From positions 1 through 12,375 of the forward strand of contig JACPZN010000164.1 of assembly GCA_016195505.1 (NCBI GenBank): a stretch of DNA of 12,375 nt, written 5' to 3'. A program made the position numbers and the translations under genes. Below are positions 6,405-12,164 of this stretch, piece after piece. The notes beneath the pieces are model-generated. The model saw nothing but the letters and a program-made list of their open reading frames with translations, was not told the DNA's origin and searched no databases. Position 1 is the stretch's first letter. Every line of letters starts with the position of its first letter. This DNA is from Nitrospirota bacterium. Its GTDB lineage: Bacteria > Nitrospirota > Nitrospiria > Nitrospirales > Nitrospiraceae.

Positions 6405-8042
6405 CTAACTGGCCGAAGTCACACTTGGTTCAGGCGGTTGGCGGTTGACGGTTGCCGATCCACGGGCGCTCGGGTGGGACCGCAGAATCTCTTCCAGCGA
6501 GAGGAGGGCATCGCGTCCCGAATTCCCCTCGATCCCCTTGCTCAAGCTCTTGTCTGCATAGGAGGTTGTGTCGTTGGCCGATTGCGAGAGGGAACCGGTC
6601 CACTTTCTCGGATCTCGGCTCCCTTCCTTCTTCTCCCAAGCTCGGAGACAGGCCTTGGCAATGAATTTATTCAGAGGAGCTGGGTTGTAGAGGAGCTTTC
6701 TGATGCTGGTGGGGGTGAGCATCAGAGGGTTGTATCCGGCAGACAAGTAGCCTTCTTCCAGCAATCGATGTTCCAGATCGGTGTTCGGTTGGATACCCAA
6801 GAAGAACATCAATGGGAAGACGCGCTCTTCCCCTAGGATCGACGCCACGATCTTATAGGACTCCACGCTCTGGAGGAGACTTTCTTCTGTTTCCTTGGGA
6901 CTATTGAGCGAGTAGTTCAAAATGACCTTGCCCTTGAATCCCGCTTCCGCCAGGTAGCGACACCCGTCGTAGAGCCGTTCAAGCTTGAATCCCATGTGAA
7001 GATTGTTCAGGACCTCTTGCGAGCCGGACGTGATTGCCACCTCGAGATCACCGACGCCGGATCGCACCATCAGCTTGGCCAATTCCGGCGTGATCAACGA
7101 AGTCCTGATGTAGCCGGACCACTCGATCTCGAGTTTCTCGGCGAGAATTCGTTCGAGGATCTCGGTACATTGTGGATAGGCTTCTTTCCCCGTGATGAAC
7201 TGGGCATCGGTAAACCAGAAGCGGCGGGCGCCCCATTGATGGTAATGCTGTGAAATGTCTTGTACGACCATGGCAGGAGGCCGATAGCGGACACGCTTGC
7301 CTTCAATATAGGGATAGAGGCAAAAAGCGCAGTCATAGGGACAGCCGCGCTTGGACTGGACGCCGATCGATTCGCCGACGAACTCGCGATATTGGGGAAA
7401 AATCGAGGTGAGATAGGGGAGATCCACGGTGAGGGCGTCAAGGAGCGCGGGCGATCCCTGCCGGCCTTTCCGGACCTGCTTGCCTTCTTTGACGATATAA
7501 CGCTCGTCCTCGATCGACCGGCCTTCTATCACCTTCAGGATCGCGTCTTCGCCTTCGCCGAGGAGGCCGATCGTGCCTTCTGGAAGTTTCTCGATCAACT
7601 GATCGGCGAAGGCCGTGAAGGCGCCCCCTCCGATCATGATCTGGGTTTTGGGGAACTCTTTACGGATCAACCAGGGGTACGACAGAATCGTATAGATGTG
7701 GCTGTAATAGCGATAGAGCTGCTTCACCCCTTCGACCGATGCGGCGATCCGCTTCAGTGGATTGCTCGCAAAATAGAAATTGAAGGCGTGCTCCAGCGAC
7801 GAATCGCCCTCATGCGGCGAGAAAATCTGAATGTCTCGCCAGGAAAAGCAGACTAACTCGGGTTTGAACTCCGTTGCCGTATCGCGGATGGCCCGACCTC
7901 GCTGAGAGACCGGAAACAATGACAAGTCGAGAATGCGCTGGCGAACTTCCGGCTTCCGTCGATAGATAAAGTCGGCGAGGTACGTAATCCCAATCGGATA
8001 GACCTTCTTGCAGGGGAGGAAGATGTAGAGGATGGAGTTCAT
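6405..8042 (-). CDS. B12-binding-domain radical SAM protein
   Basis: A 545-residue protein. The N-terminal half (about 1-200) looks like a cobalamin-binding Rossmann fold: ILYIFLPCKKVYPIGITYLA, then IMIGGGAFTAF at 136-146 and GLLGEGEDAILKVIEG at 159-174. These GGG and GEGE motifs are typical of the B12-binding radical SAM family. The radical SAM core follows with Cys234, Cys238 and Cys241 in KRGCPYDCAFC, and continues to about residue 430. The last 70 or so residues (475-545) are Ser-rich and poorly structured; their end is encoded by a 7-bp repeat array. The family performs methylations and other radical reactions on diverse substrates; this substrate cannot be named. There is no clear Shine-Dalgarno before ATG 8042, where the preceding DNA is repeat array D. 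The ubiE/menG gene lies upstream on the same strand, 89 bp away. Confidence 0.8.
   Translation of the reverse strand: MNSILYIFLPCKKVYPIGITYLADFIYRRKPEVRQRILDLSLFPVSQRGRAIRDTATEFKPELVCFSWRDIQIFSPHEGDSSLEHAFNFYFASNPLKRIAASVEGVKQLYRYYSHIYTILSYPWLIRKEFPKTQIMIGGGAFTAFADQLIEKLPEGTIGLLGEGEDAILKVIEGRSIEDERYIVKEGKQVRKGRQGSPALLDALTVDLPYLTSIFPQYREFVGESIGVQSKRGCPYDCAFCLYPYIEGKRVRYRPPAMVVQDISQHYHQWGARRFWFTDAQFITGKEAYPQCTEILERILAEKLEIEWSGYIRTSLITPELAKLMVRSGVGDLEVAITSGSQEVLNNLHMGFKLERLYDGCRYLAEAGFKGKVILNYSLNSPKETEESLLQSVESYKIVASILGEERVFPLMFFLGIQPNTDLEHRLLEEGYLSAGYNPLMLTPTSIRKLLYNPAPLNKFIAKACLRAWEKKEGSRDPRKWTGSLSQSANDTTSYADKSLSKGIEGNSGRDALLSLEEILRSHPSARGSATVNRQPPEPSVTSAS
6435..6455. repeat. Heptamer array inside the end of the B12-radical SAM gene
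   Basis: Three tandem 7-mers CGGTTGG, CGGTTGA and CGGTTGC (plus strand). Read on the coding minus strand they give CAACCG-type units, which contain no stop codon and encode roughly residues 530-537 (ATVNRQPP). Because 7 is not a multiple of 3, the repeated DNA does not yield a repeated peptide. Confidence 0.6.
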
Positions 8043-8052
8043 AGAAGCACAG

Positions 8053-8073
8053 GACTGAGGACTGAGGACTGAG
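8053..8073. repeat. Heptamer array D, left arm: three perfect GACTGAG units
   Basis: GACTGAG is repeated three times without change; TGA at 8056, 8063 and 8070 covers all three frames. It starts 11 bases upstream of the B12-radical SAM ATG and occupies the place where a ribosome site would be expected. Confidence 0.85.
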
Positions 8074-8098
8074 CGAGCAGCACTTCCCGATCATATGT

Positions 8099-8126
8099 CT
8101 CAGTCCTCATACCTCAGCACGCAGTC
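8099..8126. repeat. Heptamer array D, right arm (CTCAGTC-type units)
   Basis: Four degenerate 7-mers CTCAGTC, CTCATAC, CTCAGCA and CGCAGTC, the inverted form of GACTGAG. TCA is at 8100, 8107 and 8114. It pairs with the array at 8053-8073 across a 25-base loop and ends five bases before the ubiE/menG stop codon (8134-8132). Confidence 0.8.
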
Positions 8127-8131
8127 CTTTA

Positions 8132-8908
8132 CTACTTGGTAGCCAGATGGATCGCCACGATCCCGCCGGTCAAATTCTTATAGGAGACCTGGCGGAAGCC
8201 AGCCTCGCGGAGGACCTGGCAGAGCCGTTCCTGATCCGGGAATGTGCGGATCGACGCAGGCAAGTATTCATAGACCCCGGTGGTGTCGCGCGCGACCTTC
8301 GTGCCGATCCAAGGCAAGAGCCTGAATGAGTACCAATCATAGAGCGCACGCAACCAGCCAAAAACCGGGCGTGAAAACTCCAGACAGACAAAACAACCAG
8401 AGGGTTTCATGACCCGGCGAATCTCCCTGACGGCTTGCGGCAGGTCCCCGACATTCCGCATGCAGAAGCCGGTCGTCACGGCATCGAAGGTGTCGTCGGC
8501 AAATCCCAAATGCTCCGCGCTTGCCTGGAGGCAAGTGATTTTGCCCGCCAGCCCCTTGCCATCCACTTTCTTGAGGCCTTCGGCAAGCATCGCATGGTTC
8601 AGATCGGACGCGATCACGCGCCCCTTGGCTCCCATCCGTGGCTCGATCAAAAGCGCTAGATCTGCAGTGCCGGATCCGACATCCAAAGCCGTTCCTTGTT
8701 CGACAAGAGGCACCAAGGAGGCCGTCAGTTTTTTCCAACGGTAATGAAGGCCAAAACTCAGCAGCGTGTTGTTCAAATCGTACACGCCGGCGATCGCCGT
8801 GAACATCCGCTGCACGGCTTCCTCGCGGGCTTGGCCAGACCAGGTGGAGACCACTTGGGGAGGAACTTGCGATTCCTGCGCGACAGGCGGTTGTTCGGCT
8901 CGTACCAT
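8132..8908 (-). CDS. ubiE: Demethylmenaquinone/2-polyprenyl benzoquinol methyltransferase (UbiE/MenG family)
   Basis: A 258-residue class I SAM-dependent methyltransferase that adds the ring C-methyl group to quinone precursors. From ATG 8908: the family signature VYDLNNTLLSFGLHYRWK near residues 42-59, the glycine-rich SAM loop ALDVGSGTADLA at about 74-85, the acidic IASDLN motif near 99-104, the signature GFCMRNVGD at 147-155 (FGLRN region), YLPASIRTFPDQERL near 215, and a C-terminal LTGGIVAIH. Length is normal for the family. The menaquinone version (MenG) is likelier in a Nitrospirota-like host, but sequence alone does not separate the two. A TTG start at 8944 would add 12 residues but coincides with a TTGACA hexamer and is less likely. 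The Shine-Dalgarno is weak. The gene is divergent from uvrA with a 69-bp shared upstream region. Confidence 0.92.
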   Translation of the reverse strand: MVRAEQPPVAQESQVPPQVVSTWSGQAREEAVQRMFTAIAGVYDLNNTLLSFGLHYRWKKLTASLVPLVEQGTALDVGSGTADLALLIEPRMGAKGRVIASDLNHAMLAEGLKKVDGKGLAGKITCLQASAEHLGFADDTFDAVTTGFCMRNVGDLPQAVREIRRVMKPSGCFVCLEFSRPVFGWLRALYDWYSFRLLPWIGTKVARDTTGVYEYLPASIRTFPDQERLCQVLREAGFRQVSYKNLTGGIVAIHLATK

Positions 8909-8937
8909 GGTGCCGTGGTAGCACCTGCTTTCAACCT

Positions 8938-8968
8938 TTGTCAAGGCAAGGCAGACGGATGGTATAAT
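8938..8968 (+). promoter_or_regulatory. uvrA promoter with extended -10
   Basis: TATAAT at 8963-8968 is a perfect -10 box preceded by TGG, an extended -10. TTGTCA at 8938-8943 could be the -35 box, though with a long 19-base spacer. Transcription should start about 7 bases after the -10, near 8975, while the ATG is at 8978. The message would therefore be almost leaderless, and indeed no Shine-Dalgarno precedes the ATG. The same site carries TTGACA on the minus strand (8944-8939), a possible but weakly supported -35 box for ubiE. No E. coli-type LexA box is evident. Confidence 0.6.
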
Positions 8969-8977
8969 CCGCGTCCC

Positions 8978-11572
8978 ATGTCGGGATCAATCGTCATTAA
9001 GGGCGCGCGGGAACACAATCTCAAGAACATCGACATCGAGATCCCACGCGACAAGCTCGTCGTCATCACCGGTTTGAGCGGCTCCGGCAAGTCGTCGCTC
9101 GCCTTCGACACCATCTACGCCGAAGGGCAGCGGCGGTATGTCGAGTCTCTTTCCGCCTATGCCCGTCAATTCCTCGAACAGATGGGCAAGCCGGATGTCG
9201 ATTCGATCGAAGGGCTTTCGCCCGCGATCTCCATCGAACAGAAAAGCACCAGTCACAATCCCCGCTCCACCGTCGGCACTGTCACCGAAGTCTACGACTA
9301 TCTCAGGCTCCTGTTTGCCCGTGTCGGGCGTCCCTACTGTTTCCAATGTGGGGAAGAAATCACTGCGCAGACCGTGCAACAGATGGTCGATGCTATTGCG
9401 TCGCTGCCAGAAGGAGTGAGGTTTCAGATTCTGGCGCCGATCGTGCGCGGGCGAAAGGGCGAATACCGGAAGGAACTCTTGGAGATGCGAAAGGCGGGCT
9501 ATGTCCGGGCCCGCATCGACGAGAAGATTGTCGATCTCGGTGACGACATTGCCCTCGATAAGCAAAAGAAACATACGATCGAAATCATCGTTGATCGGCT
9601 GGTGATGAAAACCGGTGAGGCGCTCAGGCGTCGGCTGGCCGACTCAGTCGAGACCTGCTCCAAGCTCGCCGGCGGGCTCGTCGGTGTCATGACGGAGGAG
9701 GGCACCATCCGGCTCTACAGCGATAAGCTGGCCTGCATCAGATGCGGCGTGAGTTATCCGGAGATCACGCCCCGGGTGTTTTCCTTCAACAGCCCGCATG
9801 GGGCCTGTCCAGCTTGCGACGGCATTGGCTATGCAATGATACCGGGCTGCCCGGAGGAAGAAGACTTCACGCAGTTGGAACCCTGTGAAGTCTGTCATGG
9901 CGCAAGGCTCAGACCGGAGAGTTTGTCCATCAAATTGGCGAAGAAATCGATTTCAGAAGTGACGAGGCTCTCGGTGCGGGCCGCTGCCGAATTTTTCCTC
10001 ACGCTCAAGTTCAACGACCGTGAATTGGTCATTGCTCACCGGATTCTAAAAGAGATCCGTGAGCGGCTGGGATTTCTCGTGAATGTCGGCCTCGACTATC
10101 TCACGCTCGATCGTGCGGCAGCGACATTGTCTGGCGGAGAAGGGCAGCGTATCCGACTCGCTACGCAGATCGGATCGGGTCTGGTCGGCGTCCTGTATAT
10201 CCTCGACGAGCCGTCGATCGGTTTGCATCAGCGGGACAATCGGCGCCTGCTCCAGACGCTGCTGCGCTTGCGCGATCTCGGCAATACCGTGGTGGTGGTT
10301 GAGCACGATGCCGAAACGATGCAGGCGGCGGATCACATTCTCGACATGGGACCAGGTGCCGGGTCTCATGGAGGCCATGTGATTGCCCAGGGCACGCTGC
10401 AACAGGTCATGGAGAACCCCGATTCGTTGACTGGACAATACTTGCGTGGCGTACAGACTGTTCTGGTCCCGCAGCGGCAGCGGAAACAGAAAGGTGCGCT
10501 CTCTGTCGTCGGCGCGCAGAAACATAATCTGAAAAACGTGACCGCGAAAATCCCGTTGGGGCTCTTTACTTGCGTCACCGGCGTCTCCGGATCCGGCAAA
10601 AGTACGCTGGTGCTGGAGGTGCTGTTTCATTCGTTGAACCAGTTGCTTGGCCGACAGCCATCAGCTGTCAGCGATCAGCTCCCTTCTCGTCACGCGTCAC
10701 GCGTCACGCATCACGAAGGAAGGACAAAGAGAGTGGAGAGGAGAGTGCCGGTGCTGGATGGCTGTAAAGAGCTAAAAGGCGTCGACGCGCTCGACAAAGT
10801 GATCGATATCGATCAATCGCCGATCGGCCGGACCCCCCGCTCGAATCCCGCCACCTACACAGGACTGTTCGGCTACATCCGGGACCTCTATTCCAACCTG
10901 CCGGAGTCGCGCGTGCGGGGCTACAAGCCCGGTCGCTACAGTTTCAACGTGAAGGGTGGCCGCTGCGAAGCCTGTCAAGGCGACGGCCTCATCAAGATCG
11001 AAATGCATTTTCTTCCCGACGTCTATGTGACCTGCGAAGTCTGCAAAGGCCAGCGGTACAACCGGGAGACCATGGAGATTCTGCACAAAGGGAAGAGCAT
11101 CGCCGACATCCTGAACATGACGGTCGACGAGGCAGTGGCATTCTTTGAGCACATCCCCTTCATCAAGCGGAAGTTGCAGACGCTGCACGACGTGGGATTG
11201 CATTACGTGAAGCTCGGCCAGTCGGCCACGACACTCTCAGGCGGCGAGGCGCAGCGGGTGAAACTATCGCGCGAGTTGTCGAAACGGCCGACAGGGCGAA
11301 CGCTGTATATATTGGATGAGCCGACGACCGGCCTGCATTTTGCCGACGTCCAGCGATTGCTCGATGTGCTGGATCGGCTGGTCGAAGCGGGCAACACCGT
11401 TCTCGTCATCGAGCATAACCTCGATGTGATCAAGAACGCCGACTGGATCATCGATCTGGGCCCCGAAGGCGGCGACCGAGGCGGCGAGATTGTGGCTGAG
11501 GGCCCGCCGAAAGAAATTGCCAAGTCGAAGCGGTCGTATACGGGGCAGGTGTTAAGGGAGGCGGGGCTCTAA
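8978..11572 (+). CDS. uvrA: UvrA, excinuclease ABC ATPase subunit, lacking the usual insertion domain
   Basis: An 864-residue nucleotide excision repair protein that finds DNA lesions with UvrB. Start at ATG 8978 (MSGSIVIKGAREHNLKN), as in other UvrA proteins; the open frame upstream to 8696 is antisense to ubiE. ATPase half 1: Walker A GLSGSGKS at 32-39, signature LSGGE 384-388, Walker B ending LDE at 409-411. ATPase half 2: Walker A 535-542, LSGGE 753-757, LDE 779-781. The zinc modules are intact: Cys121/124 with Cys303/306; Cys253/256/277/280; Cys663/666/686/689. The UvrB-binding domain (about 130-250) is present. Between Cys280 and Cys303, where other UvrA proteins carry an insertion domain of about 100 residues, only 22 residues remain, which explains the short length against about 940 for E. 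coli. Residues 559-582 are an extra loop encoded by the 7-bp repeat family. Confidence 0.97.
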   Translation: MSGSIVIKGAREHNLKNIDIEIPRDKLVVITGLSGSGKSSLAFDTIYAEGQRRYVESLSAYARQFLEQMGKPDVDSIEGLSPAISIEQKSTSHNPRSTVGTVTEVYDYLRLLFARVGRPYCFQCGEEITAQTVQQMVDAIASLPEGVRFQILAPIVRGRKGEYRKELLEMRKAGYVRARIDEKIVDLGDDIALDKQKKHTIEIIVDRLVMKTGEALRRRLADSVETCSKLAGGLVGVMTEEGTIRLYSDKLACIRCGVSYPEITPRVFSFNSPHGACPACDGIGYAMIPGCPEEEDFTQLEPCEVCHGARLRPESLSIKLAKKSISEVTRLSVRAAAEFFLTLKFNDRELVIAHRILKEIRERLGFLVNVGLDYLTLDRAAATLSGGEGQRIRLATQIGSGLVGVLYILDEPSIGLHQRDNRRLLQTLLRLRDLGNTVVVVEHDAETMQAADHILDMGPGAGSHGGHVIAQGTLQQVMENPDSLTGQYLRGVQTVLVPQRQRKQKGALSVVGAQKHNLKNVTAKIPLGLFTCVTGVSGSGKSTLVLEVLFHSLNQLLGRQPSAVSDQLPSRHASRVTHHEGRTKRVERRVPVLDGCKELKGVDALDKVIDIDQSPIGRTPRSNPATYTGLFGYIRDLYSNLPESRVRGYKPGRYSFNVKGGRCEACQGDGLIKIEMHFLPDVYVTCEVCKGQRYNRETMEILHKGKSIADILNMTVDEAVAFFEHIPFIKRKLQTLHDVGLHYVKLGQSATTLSGGEAQRVKLSRELSKRPTGRTLYILDEPTTGLHFADVQRLLDVLDRLVEAGNTVLVIEHNLDVIKNADWIIDLGPEGGDRGGEIVAEGPPKEIAKSKRSYTGQVLREAGL
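10656..10676. repeat. Heptamer array inside uvrA, first block
   Basis: Three 7-mers AGCCATC, AGCTGTC and AGCGATC (AGCNRTC) followed by AGCT, with TCA at 10661, 10668 and 10675. They encode residues around 560-568 of UvrA between the second Walker A and the DKVIDIDQSPIGRTP block. In the coding orientation the units contain no stop codon. Confidence 0.75.
10686..10713. repeat. Heptamer array inside uvrA, second block
   Basis: Four 7-mers CTCGTCA, CGCGTCA, CGCGTCA and CGCATCA, with TCA every 7 bases (10690, 10697, 10704, 10711). The run CGTCACGCATCAC is shared with the intergenic array at 2621-2633, which ties this in-gene block to the intergenic family. It encodes about residues 570-579 (SRHASRVTHH). 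Confidence 0.85.
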
Positions 11573-11755
11573 GGGCGGATTGCTTGAGAGTCGGCATGAT
11601 GCGAGGGATAGTGGTTGCACATGGTTCCCTACGCTTAGCCGAGTGCGACTCTGAAGAGCGATAAGAATCGCATGCCGTCGCAGTCGGCACTCTCGTGCTG
11701 TCATCTTCCCGCGCCCGCTATGCCGACTCCCGAGCAATCCGCCCTTCCAGCCCCG
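11562..11755. repeat. 194-bp inverted-repeat element overlapping the uvrA stop
   Basis: The left arm 11562-11597 and right arm 11720-11755 are inverted copies matching at 32 of 36 positions, beginning CGGGGCT and continuing with AAGGGCGGATTGCT. Two smaller arms lie between them. The first is GCGAGGGA (11601-11608) with TCCCT-A-CGC (11626-11634). The second is GAGTGCGACT (11641-11650) with AGTCGGCACTC (11682-11692), which carries an inner GCGAT/ATCGC hairpin at 11658-11671. The last uvrA codons and its TAA (11570-11572) are inside the left arm. There is no open frame for a transposase, no clear target duplication and no T-run after the right arm. It could be a MITE-like element, a structured RNA or an mRNA 3'-end stabiliser. 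Confidence 0.7.
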
Positions 11756-11777
11756 ATGAAGGGGAAAGGGCAAGAGT

Positions 11778-11814
11778 GGCTGATGGCGCTAGTGGCCATC
11801 AGCCCACATATGTG
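11778..11814 (+). promoter_or_regulatory. Hairpin and palindrome upstream of the DMT gene
   Basis: GGCTGATGGC (11778-11787) and GCCATCAGCC (11795-11804) form a perfect 10-bp stem with a 7-base loop. CACATATGTG (11805-11814), a perfect palindrome, follows directly. The pair lies 18-54 bases before ATG 11832. Candidate roles are a leader hairpin, an operator or the end of the preceding transcript. There is no T-run for an intrinsic terminator. Confidence 0.5.
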
Positions 11815-11831
11815 AGTAGATAAGGAGGCCC

Positions 11832-12161
11832 ATGCACACGATCCTCTTGCTGACGATCTCAAACATCTTCATGACCTTCGCGTGGTATGGGCATTTGAAG
11901 TACAAGGACTCACCCTTGTGGATCGTGATCGTGGCGAGTTGGGGGATTGCATTCTTTGAGTATTGCTTTCAGGTGCCGGCGAATCGCATCGGCCACTGTG
12001 AATTCACCACGGCCCAATTGAAAACAATCCAGGAAGTGATTACCCTAGTCGTGTTTTGTGTCTTCTCGGTCCTGTATCTTAAGGAACCGCTCAAGTGGAA
12101 CTATCTGGCTGGGTTCGGCCTGATGGTTGGCGCTGTCTTCCTTATTTTTAAGGAGTGGTAA
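11832..12161 (+). CDS. DMT-superfamily small membrane protein (DUF486-like)
   Basis: A 109-residue protein with four predicted membrane segments: about residues 3-22, 28-46, 66-82 and 88-107. The order LLLTISNIFMTFAWYGHLK, an FFEYCFQVPANRIG block, and a final EPLKWNYLAGFGLMVGAVFLIF matches the DUF486/DMT family, half-size relatives of drug/metabolite transporters in which an EPL-type motif precedes the last helix. AAGGAGG at 11822-11828 is a strong ribosome site with an unusually short 3-base spacer to ATG 11832. The substrate is unknown. The next gene starts 3 bases after the stop and its ribosome site lies inside this gene, so the two are likely co-transcribed. Confidence 0.85.
   Translation: MHTILLLTISNIFMTFAWYGHLKYKDSPLWIVIVASWGIAFFEYCFQVPANRIGHCEFTTAQLKTIQEVITLVVFCVFSVLYLKEPLKWNYLAGFGLMVGAVFLIFKEW
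12150..12155 (+). promoter_or_regulatory. Ribosome site of the downstream gene embedded in the DMT gene end
   Basis: AAGGAG lies within the last codons of the membrane-protein gene, 9 bases before ATG 12165. This arrangement suggests translational coupling. Confidence 0.65.
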
Positions 12162-12164
12162 CCC

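Noticed and set aside
8909..8944. TTG start for ubiE
   Set aside because: The TTG is part of a TTGACA hexamer, the added peptide has no family resemblance, and ATG 8908 gives a normal length.
8696..8977. N-terminal extension of the uvrA reading frame by 94 codons
   Set aside because: It is antisense to ubiE, and the UvrA family starts at MSGSIVIKGAREHN. The promoter -10 box at 8963-8968 lies inside the extension.
11562..11755. Complete insertion sequence
   Set aside because: The element is under 200 bp with no transposase frame and no visible target duplication. At most it is a MITE-like remnant.
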